A stretch of DNA of 64,000 nucleotides from CAZOLI01 sp964580675. GTDB lineage: Bacteria; Planctomycetota; MHYJ01; CAYXQY01. Shown here one piece after another: positions 53,224-61,694 of the stretch. The translations under genes were made by a program, and so were the position numbers. The stretch is from positions 1-64,000 of the forward strand of contig CAZOLI010000013.1 in the NCBI GenBank assembly GCA_964580675.1, written 5' to 3'. Below the pieces are notes generated by a model. The model saw only the letters and a program-made list of their open reading frames with translations. It was not told where the DNA came from and ran no database searches. Each line of letters opens with the position of its first letter. The first letter of the stretch is position 1.

Positions 53224-55383
53224 CTAAGCTTCGGAATTGCCGGTCTGCATTCGCCAGAACCGCCAGTATTCTCCTTCCTGTTCAAGAAGTTCTTCGTGTG
53301 TTCCGTCCTCAACAATCCTCCTGTCCTTCAGCACAAAAATGTGATCCGCAAGTGTGAGGGTACTGATCCGGTGCGCCACGAGCACGACGGTTTTTTCCTG
53401 AAGATCCGTCTGGAGGTTTTCGTGAATCGCCCGCTCCGTATCCGAATCGAGATGGCTTGTGGCCTCATCAAAAATAAAAATCTCGGGATCGTGTAACAGG
53501 GCACGTGCAATGGCAATTCGCTGTCGCTGTCCCGCCGATAGATTAACCCCTCGTTCACCAACCATCGTGTCGTATCCTTCCGGAAGTTTTTCAATTAAAT
53601 CATGCAGGACGCTTTTCCGGGCCACTTCTCGAATGTCACTCAGAGACGAGGATCCCGTTCCATATGCGATATTCTCTCGAACACTGCGATTGAAGAGGAA
53701 TGGTTCCTGCTCCACCATGCCAATTCGAGACCGCAGGGACTGAGCGTCGTAATTATTGAGCGGGACGCCGTCCAGAAGAATTCTCCCCTCCGTTGGCTCA
53801 TAAAGACGGGATATCAGCCGGCACAGTGTTGTTTTCCCCGCTCCGGACTCCCCCACAATTGCCACGGTTTCCCCCGCTGAAATATCGAGGGACACATCAC
53901 TTAACACATCCTCTCGATATCCGTAATTAAAGGACACGTTCCGGAACGAAATACCTTCCGAAAGCTTCTGGAACTGTTCGGGCCGGTCGGCGGTTGTTTG
54001 TTCCTCCGGTTCCAGTTCGAGAAATTCGAACACCCGATCCATCGCGACACCCGCGTCCTGAAGTTCCGAAACCACGTTCACGAGCCGGTTGAACGGATCC
54101 AGGGCATAAGCCAGAAGGGAATTAAAAAAGATGAGTTGTCCCACCGTAAGCTGACCGTCGAACACCCGGTACGCCCCGAACCAGAGAACGGCGATGGTGG
54201 CCCCGGCCGTAAGGAGGGTACTGGTGACCGAGTGGCCGAGCATATATTTCTGGACGGAGACCTGTGAATCCAGCATGTCCACCAGATCATTTTCACAACG
54301 ATTTCGATGCTTCTCCTCCGTCGTAAACAGCTTGATGGTTTCCATGCCGTTGACGGTCTCGACCAAACTTGATTCCAGCTTGGCCGCCCGTTCCATGGTC
54401 CGGCGCTGATGCCGTCTCATGGGTTTCAAAAAAAGGTAGGTGACAAGAACGAAAAGAGGCACAAACGAACTCGCAAGAAGAGCCAGCTGCCAGCTATAGA
54501 AGAACATAATGAAAAACGTTCCGGTCACAATGACCGTGTCGATCACCACCGATATGGAAACGGACCCCACCGCATTTCGAATTTTGTACGTGTCCATTAC
54601 CCGTGAGAGAATTTCCCCGACTTTTCTCGTGGTGAAGAAGTGATAGGACACACGAAGAATGCGTCGCAGAAACGTCGTTATCAGGGCAACGTTCAATTTC
54701 CGCGAAAGCATAATGAGCAGATAACCCCGAAACGTGGAGAACAGGGCACGGAATCCAAGTGCCACAAGGAGACCCAGAGCAAGGATGTTCAGCATCCGCG
54801 TGTCCTCGTAAACCAGAATGTTGTCAATCAGAAACTGAATAAAAAAGGACGTGAGAATGCCGAGCAACACGAAGAAGATGCCCGCCAGAAACGCATATAG
54901 AAATTCGTTGAACCATGGCTTTACCAGATCAAATATTCGGGCGGTGTAGGATGATTTTTCGGCCACGTCCGTCAGGGAATCCGGGGTCAGGGTTAGCACG
55001 TTTCCGTACCACATTTCCTCAAAATCCTCACGGTCGATGGACCGAATTTTCCCGTCCTCCGGATCCCCGGCCACAACGCCGGCTTCGTCGACTTCGTAAA
55101 CAACAATGAAATGGGTGAATCCATCCTCCCGCTGGACATGGGCAATAAACGGAAGTGGAGCATCCGAAAGTGCCTCATATGAACCACGGGCGGGACGGGT
55201 TGAAAAACCGAGTTCCTCGGCTCCCCGAATGAGCCCCTGCATGGTCGTCCCGGAAAGGGTGGTTCGCGTAATTTCCCGAAGTTTTGCGGTGTTTATCTGT
55301 TTTCCGTAGTGACGGGCCACGGTCGCAAGTGCTGCGACACCGCAATCGGACGGGTCATTTTGTTTGACACATGTATAACTCAT
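53224..55383 (-). CDS. C39 peptidase-containing ABC exporter (PCAT)
   Basis: A 719-residue exporter that cuts leader peptides after a double-Gly motif and exports the cargo. N-terminal C39 peptidase (1-130): QNDPSDCGVAAL with C14, FTHFIVVYEV with H91, GDPEDG with D107, all present. Then six membrane helices (about 155-440) and the ATPase: Walker A GESGAGKTT, signature LSAGQRQR, Walker B FIFDEATSHLD and H-loop VAHRIS. It is cotranscribed with the HlyD adaptor. No double-Gly precursor was recognised next to it, so the cargo is unknown: a bacteriocin, microcin-like peptide or enzyme-processed peptide. Confidence 0.96.
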   Translation of the reverse strand: MSYTCVKQNDPSDCGVAALATVARHYGKQINTAKLREITRTTLSGTTMQGLIRGAEELGFSTRPARGSYEALSDAPLPFIAHVQREDGFTHFIVVYEVDEAGVVAGDPEDGKIRSIDREDFEEMWYGNVLTLTPDSLTDVAEKSSYTARIFDLVKPWFNEFLYAFLAGIFFVLLGILTSFFIQFLIDNILVYEDTRMLNILALGLLVALGFRALFSTFRGYLLIMLSRKLNVALITTFLRRILRVSYHFFTTRKVGEILSRVMDTYKIRNAVGSVSISVVIDTVIVTGTFFIMFFYSWQLALLASSFVPLFVLVTYLFLKPMRRHQRRTMERAAKLESSLVETVNGMETIKLFTTEEKHRNRCENDLVDMLDSQVSVQKYMLGHSVTSTLLTAGATIAVLWFGAYRVFDGQLTVGQLIFFNSLLAYALDPFNRLVNVVSELQDAGVAMDRVFEFLELEPEEQTTADRPEQFQKLSEGISFRNVSFNYGYREDVLSDVSLDISAGETVAIVGESGAGKTTLCRLISRLYEPTEGRILLDGVPLNNYDAQSLRSRIGMVEQEPFLFNRSVRENIAYGTGSSSLSDIREVARKSVLHDLIEKLPEGYDTMVGERGVNLSAGQRQRIAIARALLHDPEIFIFDEATSHLDSDTERAIHENLQTDLQEKTVVLVAHRISTLTLADHIFVLKDRRIVEDGTHEELLEQEGEYWRFWRMQTGNSEA

Positions 55384-55539
55384 TGAAATTTATAATTCGG
55401 TTGCTGGTGCCAAATTCACCCTTCAGCACATCAAACAAACACGGTTATCGTTCGTATTTTACGGGTTGAGCCCCCTAATTTGAATGCTGAAGAAGGAATC
55501 TTGAGTGAGAACAATCCCACATTCCATCGGAGGGGAATC

Positions 55540-55964
55540 ATGCACCGAGTTTTCCCCTTCACCTCCTTTCTTCTCGGCGTTTTCCTTCTGGTTCCCCTCC
55601 TATCACCATCGGCGATCACTCAGGAGGAAGAGAATCAGAAACGATGGAATCGGCTCCAGAATGTCAAGAAAAGCCTGAGCAATTATTCCCTGAAAAAACT
55701 ACTTTCGCCGGACCCGAACCTGGCCAGGCCGGGTTACAGCATTGGTTGGTCCTTCGTCCACGCTATGGCGGACGCGGAAAAGGGGAAGTACTCCGACAAC
55801 CTGAAGGAATTCATCCGATGTTTCAGACCCACGAAGCCGACGAGAAAGATATGGTGGAACTGTTCAACGAAGTGTTTGAGAAATCCACCATGTCGGAAGT
55901 GGAAAGCACATGGAAGGAATACACCAAAAACCTCTCTTCAGGGGATGCGCATCCAACTCATTAA
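55540..55964 (+). pseudogene. Secreted protein gene broken by a frameshift
   Basis: GGAGGGG precedes the ATG at 55540. The first 90 codons encode a signal peptide (FPFTSFLLGVFLLVPLLSPSAIT) and a domain up to DAEKGKYSDNLKEFIR. The same protein continues in another frame (MFQTHEADEKDMVELFNEVFEKSTMSEVESTWKEYTKNL). One base appears to be missing at about 55816-55818. The joined sequence resembles the C-terminal helical part of planctomycete peptidase-MA/DUF1570-like proteins (WSFVHAM ... FEKSTM ... WKEYTKNL), but only weakly. It may be a true mutation or an assembly error. Confidence 0.6.
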
Positions 55965-55985
55965 GAGGGCCCGACCGTTCCGCCG

Positions 55986-57266
55986 TCAGGTTTTTTGAAG
56001 AACCCCTCGTTTTTCCTCGACGAATCGATCTCCCCGTTCCTCCCGGATCAACTGCCAGACTTCGTCTTCCTCCAGGAGACGGTCCGCATTTTTCCCCGCT
56101 TCAAACAGCGCACTGACGAGGTCGTCGTCGGGTTCGATGTCACGGCTTTCCAGCCAGTATCGAACGTTTGACTTTCCGCTCATCGGACCGATTCGTATTT
56201 TCTGTTCCCGGCCGAGTTCATTCGCCGGCACCCCGGAATACACCCGATCGGCCAGCCAGTCATCCTCCTTTTCAATGGCCTTAATCACCGCCGCCGCGTG
56301 AACCCCCGTGGCCGTCTCAAAGGCGTCCTTTCCGATCATGGGATACCAGTCAGGAATTTTGCGCCCGACTGCTTCGGCAACAAGGTCACAGTATTCCGGA
56401 AGTTCCGACAGGTCCTGATCAATCCACCCAAGTAGTTTCAGGTTCACCAGGAGTTGATCCATCGGGGTGTTTCCAATTCGCTCGCCGATGCCAAGAGCAC
56501 AGGCATGAACCTGGTCCGCCCCGGCTTCGAGGGCGGTGATGGTGTTCGCAACGGCGAGGCCACGATCGTTGTGGCCGTGAAAATCCACGTACACGTCCTC
56601 GCCGGATGGCTCGACGATCTCTTCCCGCGCAAACCTGATCAGATTGTGAACCCCTTCCGGTATGACGTGACCAACCGTATCACAAAGCGTTATTCGGCGA
56701 GCACCGGCTTCAATGGCGGTTTTGTATAATTTTTTCAGGTCCTCCGGCTGTGCTCTCGTGGTGTCTTCGGTTACGTACATAACCGGAAGGTCCGCCTTCA
56801 CACACATCCGTACCGCATCTTCCGTATGCTCCAGCAACCGGTCAAATTCCCAGTCCTCCGCGTACTGCCGGATGGGACTTGAACCAATGAAGGCCGCCAC
56901 CTCGATGGGAATTCCCACGTCCTCGGATATTTCAATGATCGGTTCAATATCCGCGGCAAGAGTTCGGGCGGCACAGTAGGGCCGGATGTCCATGTTCTCC
57001 TCTTTTATTTCACGGGCCAGTGCCCGCACTTCCTCCTGCACGTGTTCCCCGGCTCCCGGGAGGCCGATATCCGCAGTATGAATCCCCAGATCCTCCATAA
57101 AATGGAGAATCTGCTTCTTTTCCTCAATGGACGGATTTTTTACGGATGGTGATTGCAGACCGTCCCGGAGGGTTTCGTCCGCGAACGTGAACTCCTGTTC
57201 GGGTTTATGGGGGGTTCGTTCCCCTTCCACGTTCCAGTCATAAATGAGATCCTCTCGCTTGACCAT
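55986..57266 (-). CDS. Alpha-isopropylmalate/homocitrate synthase family enzyme
   Basis: A 426-residue HMGL-like TIM barrel that condenses acetyl-CoA with a 2-oxoacid. Motifs: FADETLRDGLQSPSV (catalytic Arg), HTADIGLPGAG, RITLCDTVGHVIPEGV, YVDFHGHNDRGLAVANTI (metal His pair) and GERIGNTPMDQLL with GVHAAAVIKA after it. It lacks the LeuA C-terminal regulatory domain. Leucine synthesis, homocitrate for lysine, and citramalate are all possible; the specificity cannot be read by eye. It starts 63 bases after gap ends, on the same strand, and may be cotranscribed with it. Confidence 0.85.
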   Translation of the reverse strand: MVKREDLIYDWNVEGERTPHKPEQEFTFADETLRDGLQSPSVKNPSIEEKKQILHFMEDLGIHTADIGLPGAGEHVQEEVRALAREIKEENMDIRPYCAARTLAADIEPIIEISEDVGIPIEVAAFIGSSPIRQYAEDWEFDRLLEHTEDAVRMCVKADLPVMYVTEDTTRAQPEDLKKLYKTAIEAGARRITLCDTVGHVIPEGVHNLIRFAREEIVEPSGEDVYVDFHGHNDRGLAVANTITALEAGADQVHACALGIGERIGNTPMDQLLVNLKLLGWIDQDLSELPEYCDLVAEAVGRKIPDWYPMIGKDAFETATGVHAAAVIKAIEKEDDWLADRVYSGVPANELGREQKIRIGPMSGKSNVRYWLESRDIEPDDDLVSALFEAGKNADRLLEEDEVWQLIREERGDRFVEEKRGVLQKT

Positions 57267-57329
57267 GTTTCGAGGGTGTCGGAATTCGAGGCGGAATCAG
57301 TTTGCGATCAGGTCCTGAACGATCTATGT

Positions 57330-58331
57330 TCAGGCATACTTCTTCCAGGTCAGAGCCATCAGGTCCACGACACGATTGGAATACCCCCACTCATTATCGT
57401 ACCAGGCAAGAAGTTTGAAGAATTGATCACTTACTTTCTGCGTCGAGGTGGCGTCGAAGATGCTGGATTCCGACCGTCCAACGATGTCACTCGAGACAAG
57501 GGGTTCCTCGGTGTACCCAACGAGTCCTTTTAACTCCTCCTTCGACGCTTCCCGGTACGCTTCATTGATTTCGTCCACCGACGCCGGTTGTTCGAGACGG
57601 ACGATGAGGTCCGTAATCGAACCATTTGGAACCGGAACCCGCATGGCCATTCCATCGAGTTTGCCATCAAGCTCGGGGATTACCTCCCCAATTGCTTTGG
57701 CCGCCCCCGTCGTGGTGGGAATAATGTTTTCGGCGGCAGCCCGGGCCCGTCTCGATTTTTTGTGAATCTGGTCGAGGAGATTCTGGCTGTTCGTGTAAGC
57801 ATGAACGGTGGTCATTAATCCTTCCTCGATGCCAAAAGCATCGTGCACCACTTTGGCCATGGTGGCCAGACAGTTGGTGGTACAGGATGCGTTAGAGATG
57901 ATCTCGTCCTCGCTGTTTAACTCCTCCTCATTTACGCCCAGGACAATCATCGCGTCAATTTCGTCCTTTGGAGGAACCGTAAGCATAACTTTTTCCGCAC
58001 CGGCCCTCAGATGTTTCTCCAGGTCCTCCCGATGACGGAACACACCCGTTGACTCCACGGCAAAACCAACTTCCATTTCCTTCCACGGCAATTCCTCCGG
58101 ATCCTTCTTGTTCGTGATCCGAACCTTCCGTCCGTTTACGAGAATGCCATCCTCACGAACATTTACCTGACCTTCAAATTCACCAAAAACCGTGTCTCGT
58201 TTCAGAAGATTCGCCAGGGTCTCCGGATCGGAAAGATCATTAATAGCGACAACGTCCATGTTCGGACGTCGCTCAATGATTTTAAATACATTTCGGCCGA
58301 TACGCCCGAATCCATTTATAGCTACGCGCAT
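57330..58331 (-). CDS. gap: Glyceraldehyde-3-phosphate dehydrogenase, type I
   Basis: Oxidises glyceraldehyde-3-phosphate with NAD+ in glycolysis. 333 residues: VAINGFGRIGRNVFK at the N terminus, AINDLSDPETLANLLKRDTVFG, catalytic Cys in ISNASCTTNCLA, TTVHAYTNSQNLLD, RRARAAAENIIPTTTGAAKA, and WYDNEWGYSNRVVDLM at the end. Asp in INDLSDP suggests NAD rather than NADP. Upstream on the minus strand TTGTCT-N17-TATGTA is a weak promoter candidate. Confidence 0.97.
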   Translation of the reverse strand: MRVAINGFGRIGRNVFKIIERRPNMDVVAINDLSDPETLANLLKRDTVFGEFEGQVNVREDGILVNGRKVRITNKKDPEELPWKEMEVGFAVESTGVFRHREDLEKHLRAGAEKVMLTVPPKDEIDAMIVLGVNEEELNSEDEIISNASCTTNCLATMAKVVHDAFGIEEGLMTTVHAYTNSQNLLDQIHKKSRRARAAAENIIPTTTGAAKAIGEVIPELDGKLDGMAMRVPVPNGSITDLIVRLEQPASVDEINEAYREASKEELKGLVGYTEEPLVSSDIVGRSESSIFDATSTQKVSDQFFKLLAWYDNEWGYSNRVVDLMALTWKKYA

Positions 58332-58621
58332 GATTCGTCTGACCTCACAAAAAAGAATTCACAGGCAATTGCGGATGTGAGCACAGACCGCGTTCCGGCA
58401 TCTGGTCTGACCGTTGTCATGAAGACATACAATGAGAACAGTATATTTTACATATTACCGGTGTTTTATCAAGACAAATCTTCCTTGCATGACTTCCGAA
58501 TAGGTGGGATAATAACAGGTCATACCGTGCTTCTTTATACTACCCGGGACGGGAGGCCAAATTCTTCAGGAGGTTTGCTGGGGATCCCCGGGAACTTGGT
58601 TCTTTTCGAAACAGACCATTC
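58332..58621. other. Divergent intergenic region between gap and aroA
   Basis: About 290 bases with no gene. A weak minus-strand promoter (TTGTCT-N17-TATGTA) may serve gap. No clear plus-strand promoter or ribosome site was found for aroA. Confidence 0.4.
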
Positions 58622-59908
58622 TTGGAAGACGAAACGGAAGACGGCAATACGAAAATTACACCGGTTCACTCCCCGGAGGTGGAACTGGAAGCCCCTCCAT
58701 CAAAAGCATTTACCCTGAGGGGCCTCTTTCTGGCCGCCCTCGCGGATGGCTCCTCCGTCCTCCGAAACGGCCTTCACGCGGATGACCAGAAACACGCAGC
58801 CCGGGCCCTCTCCACTTTTGGTCCGGACCTGCAATACGACGACGGGGATTATGTCATTATGGGAACTGGAGGGAAACTAACAGCACCGGACGAAATCGTG
58901 TACACGGGAGATTCAGGAGTGACAACTCGATTCCTGATTCCCGTTGCCGCACTTGCGAAAGGACGGACGAAAATTGATGGAAGCAAACAGATACGGTCTC
59001 GTCCGATCGGGGATCTCGTCGACGCCATGCGGGAGGCGGGTGTGAAAATTGAAACCGAGAATGGGGGATTCCCCGTCACCGTTACCGGCAAATCCTTTGC
59101 CTCGGACAGAACCTCCATCGCCGGTTCACGCAGCTCTCAATTTCTGAGCGGACTGCTTATCGCCGCACCGTACATCGGACCCCGATTTCGCATTGACCTC
59201 AAGGACGAACTCCGCTCCCGACCGTACATCGACATCACCATTGATTGCATGAATCGATTCGGTGTGGATGTAGAGCGGTCCGGTTATCATTATTTTGAGG
59301 TTCCTCCGGACCAGAGGTACCGACCGATCGAATACCGCGTGGAAGGAGATTACACGTCGGCATCCTACTTTTTTGCGGCGGCCGCCGTCACGGAAGGAGA
59401 TGTACGGATCACAAATTTGAACCCCGACTCCACACAGGGAGACCGGGCTATTCTTTCCTACCTGGAGCAGATGGGTTGTCGAATATCCAGGGGACCCAAT
59501 TTCGTGGATCTTGAGGGCCCCGAAGAACTCCGTCCGATTCAGGTGGATATGTCAAACCATCCGGATCTGGTGCCCACCGTTGCCGCCGTTGCTGCGTTCG
59601 CACGGGGCGAAACCATTATCAGCAACGTTGATCACCTCCGTTACAAGGAAAGCAACCGCATCAAATCCATTTCGGTGAACCTGAACAGTTGTGGAATCAA
59701 CGCGGAACCGACGGAGAACGGACTTCGAATCAACGGAGGGAATCCGGAAGGAGGCACCATCGATCCCGCCGATGATCACCGAATTGCCATGGCCTTTTCC
59801 ATACTGGGCCTTGGGGGCGAGGAAGTGATTGTGAAAAATGCCAGCGTTGTAAACAAAAGCTTCCCCGGTTTTTTCGATCTCCTCAAAAAGTTTCAGGAAC
59901 ACGAATAA
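58622..59908 (+). CDS. aroA: 3-phosphoshikimate 1-carboxyvinyltransferase (EPSP synthase), divergent
   Basis: Makes EPSP from shikimate-3-phosphate and PEP, the sixth step of the shikimate pathway. 428 residues. Conserved: SSQFLSGLLIAAPY, NPDSTQGDRAILSYLEQMG, HPDLVPTVAAVAAFA, RYKESNRIKSI, DDHRIAMAFSILGL and VNKSFPGFFDLL. The N-terminal phosphate motif reads PPSKAFTLRG, with Ala where Ser is usual, and the PEP loop reads GDSGVTTRF instead of GNAGT-type. The gene starts with TTG; no Shine-Dalgarno site is visible and the exact start is uncertain. Confidence 0.92.
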   Translation: MEDETEDGNTKITPVHSPEVELEAPPSKAFTLRGLFLAALADGSSVLRNGLHADDQKHAARALSTFGPDLQYDDGDYVIMGTGGKLTAPDEIVYTGDSGVTTRFLIPVAALAKGRTKIDGSKQIRSRPIGDLVDAMREAGVKIETENGGFPVTVTGKSFASDRTSIAGSRSSQFLSGLLIAAPYIGPRFRIDLKDELRSRPYIDITIDCMNRFGVDVERSGYHYFEVPPDQRYRPIEYRVEGDYTSASYFFAAAAVTEGDVRITNLNPDSTQGDRAILSYLEQMGCRISRGPNFVDLEGPEELRPIQVDMSNHPDLVPTVAAVAAFARGETIISNVDHLRYKESNRIKSISVNLNSCGINAEPTENGLRINGGNPEGGTIDPADDHRIAMAFSILGLGGEEVIVKNASVVNKSFPGFFDLLKKFQEHE

Positions 59909-59940
59909 GGATCCCCCTATTCAGCCACGGCGGCGGGCCG

Positions 59941-60555
59941 TCAGGACTCGTCCTGATGAGTAAGGTGCCTTCTCGTATGGGGTCGCTCAAAAAGAACGTA
60001 AAACACCCAGATACAAATCCAGTCAAACACGGCCAGAATAAGTCCTTCCACCGATAGAAACAGGAGTGCTATTCCCAGAAGCGGGAGGTATCCCGCGCCG
60101 TACATCGGGTTTTCCAGGTACCGGTACACCCCTTCCTCCTCGTAATTTGTCTCCTCCGGCGGACAGAAAAAATTATACCAGTACCATCCTTTCTCACCGA
60201 TAACCCGATAGGCATCCCACTTCACGAACCCCCCAAAAACAATCAGGACGATCCCCAACAGTATGAGGTAAAAGTTCGATATGGATGCCGGCAGGAATGA
60301 CGATTGAAACAATACGGATCGAAGAGAAGATTGCGACATCAACAATCCCGAACTTGCCAGAACGGCGGCAAAGAACGTCTGTGAATCAAGCTGCAGAATA
60401 AGGGAGGCCCGGTCCTTAAAGGAAGTCCATTCATCGAACTGGGCCCGGGTTTTTTCTCGACCGGTCTGGCGACGGAGAACCCCACCGATGTAAAACACGT
60501 AAAGAAGGCGAAAGAGGACGTGAGCGGTTATGAAACCATATAAAAGCTGTTTCAC
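59941..60555 (-). CDS. Membrane protein of the PEMT/ICMT methyltransferase-like group
   Basis: A 204-residue integral membrane protein with about four helices. The C-terminal part carries the pattern EEGVYRYLENPMYGAGYLPLLGIALL and ends FERPHTRR. This resembles the SAM-binding region of isoprenylcysteine carboxyl- and phospholipid N-methyltransferases (RxxxxPxYxG and ExP motifs). Substrate unknown; lipid or isoprenoid methylation is plausible. It converges on aroA. Confidence 0.7.
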   Translation of the reverse strand: MKQLLYGFITAHVLFRLLYVFYIGGVLRRQTGREKTRAQFDEWTSFKDRASLILQLDSQTFFAAVLASSGLLMSQSSLRSVLFQSSFLPASISNFYLILLGIVLIVFGGFVKWDAYRVIGEKGWYWYNFFCPPEETNYEEEGVYRYLENPMYGAGYLPLLGIALLFLSVEGLILAVFDWICIWVFYVLFERPHTRRHLTHQDES

Positions 60556-60576
60556 AGCATCAGTCGGAGGAGATTC

Positions 60577-60720
60577 TCAGGCGGAGCGAACGATTTCGTT
60601 GTCATCGTTCAGAATGTATATGGACGGTTCAAACCCCTCTGCTTCCGAGGGAGTCATGGAGGCAAAACTGAGCACGATCAGTTCATCACCGGGTTTGCCG
60701 AGGCGAGCCGTCCCGCCATT
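60577..60720 (-). CDS. panD: Aspartate 1-decarboxylase, C-terminal part (cut by gap)
   Basis: The 47 residues visible before the stop (NGGTARLGKPGDELIVLSFASM, then TPSEAEGFEPSIYILNDDNEIV) match the C terminus of PanD, which makes beta-alanine for coenzyme A. The N-terminal part, including the Gly-Ser self-cleavage site that forms the pyruvoyl group, lies in the N run. The 67 bases between the gap and lexA do not look like the start of PanD, so the gap must be longer than 100 bases. Confidence 0.8.
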   Translation of the reverse strand, partial: NGGTARLGKPGDELIVLSFASMTPSEAEGFEPSIYILNDDNEIVRSA

Positions 60721-60820
60721 NNNNNNNNNNNNNNNNNNNNNNNNNNNNNNNNNNNNNNNNNNNNNNNNNNNNNNNNNNNNNNNNNNNNNNNNNNNNNNNN
60801 NNNNNNNNNNNNNNNNNNNN
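60721..60820. other. Assembly gap (100 N)
   Basis: Exactly 100 N, a placeholder of unknown true length, inside or beside panD. Confidence 0.99.
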
Positions 60821-60887
60821 CAACGGGAAGGTAGTGTACCGATCTTCACGGGCAATTCAAACAGTTTTCCTGAATGAACAACCAACC

Positions 60888-61556
60888 CTATCCGTAATTT
60901 CGCACCAGGCCAAGAACAATTCCCTGTATCTCCACATTTCCCTCTTCCGTCCGGATCGGTTCGTGTTCTGGATTGGAGGGTTCAAGAATTATTTCACCAT
61001 TTTCACGGTAATACCGTTTCAGGGTGGCTTCCCCATGCTCCAGAAGGGCAACAACCATCTGCCCTTCACGGGGCTCTTTCTCCTTCTTGACGAGAACGAA
61101 ATCCCCCTCCTGAATGTTGTCACCAACCATGGAATTCCCTTTCACCCGGAGCAAATAACAATCACTGTCCTTACCAACCAGCTGAGAAAGAGAGAGTTCC
61201 TCGGGGTGTTCAATGGCCTCAATGGGTTTCCCGGCCGCTATATAACCCAGCATGGGAAACGCCTCCCCACTCCCGGCTCCGGAGGTATTTTCTCCAGAAG
61301 CCGGTACTTCGTTCCGTTCCTCCCCACCTCCACTTCCCGAATGTGTCGGGGTTTTCAACACCTTTATGCCCCTTGATACATTTGATTCTCGCTCGATATA
61401 TCCCTTCTCCTCCAGTTCATTCAAATGCTGTAGAACCGTAACACGGCTTATGTCAAATTCCTCCCCTGTTTCACGGAGCGTCGGGGCATAGCGGTGTTCA
61501 TCGATGAACGCCACAACAAAATCAAGAATTTCCAGCTGTTTGGGTGTCAATGACAT
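60888..61556 (-). CDS. lexA: LexA repressor
   Basis: SOS-response repressor, 222 residues. N-terminal winged helix (LTPKQLEILDFVVAFIDEHRYAPTLRETGEEFDISRVTVLQHLNELEEKGYI). A Gly/Ser-rich linker (70-98) is longer than usual. The cleavage site is Ala108-Gly109 in YIAAGKP, and the catalytic dyad Ser142 (KGNSMVGD) and Lys180 (EATLKRYY) is intact, so RecA-stimulated self-cleavage is expected. The probable promoter at 61629-61657 holds a palindrome in its spacer that LexA itself may bind. Without a Shine-Dalgarno site. Confidence 0.95.
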   Translation of the reverse strand: MSLTPKQLEILDFVVAFIDEHRYAPTLRETGEEFDISRVTVLQHLNELEEKGYIERESNVSRGIKVLKTPTHSGSGGGEERNEVPASGENTSGAGSGEAFPMLGYIAAGKPIEAIEHPEELSLSQLVGKDSDCYLLRVKGNSMVGDNIQEGDFVLVKKEKEPREGQMVVALLEHGEATLKRYYRENGEIILEPSNPEHEPIRTEEGNVEIQGIVLGLVRNYG

Positions 61557-61628
61557 CTGTGTGTATCTTAAGGGGAAAAAACATAATACAAACGGTTTTT
61601 CAAAAGAATCTTTCCTGGCCGAAGATAT

Positions 61629-61657
61629 ATGTTAGTAATATATTAGTGTCCTTTCAA
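61629..61657 (-). promoter_or_regulatory. lexA promoter with palindrome in the spacer
   Basis: On the minus strand TTGAAA (61652-61657), 17-base spacer, TAACAT (61629-61634). The spacer contains a perfect palindrome TAATATATTA (61636-61645), within two direct TTAGT copies (plus strand) spaced by 11 bases. A repressor here would block RNA polymerase. Confidence 0.6.
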
Positions 61658-61694
61658 CGGGGCATCAACCCCTTCGTCACCGGATCGAAATCAT

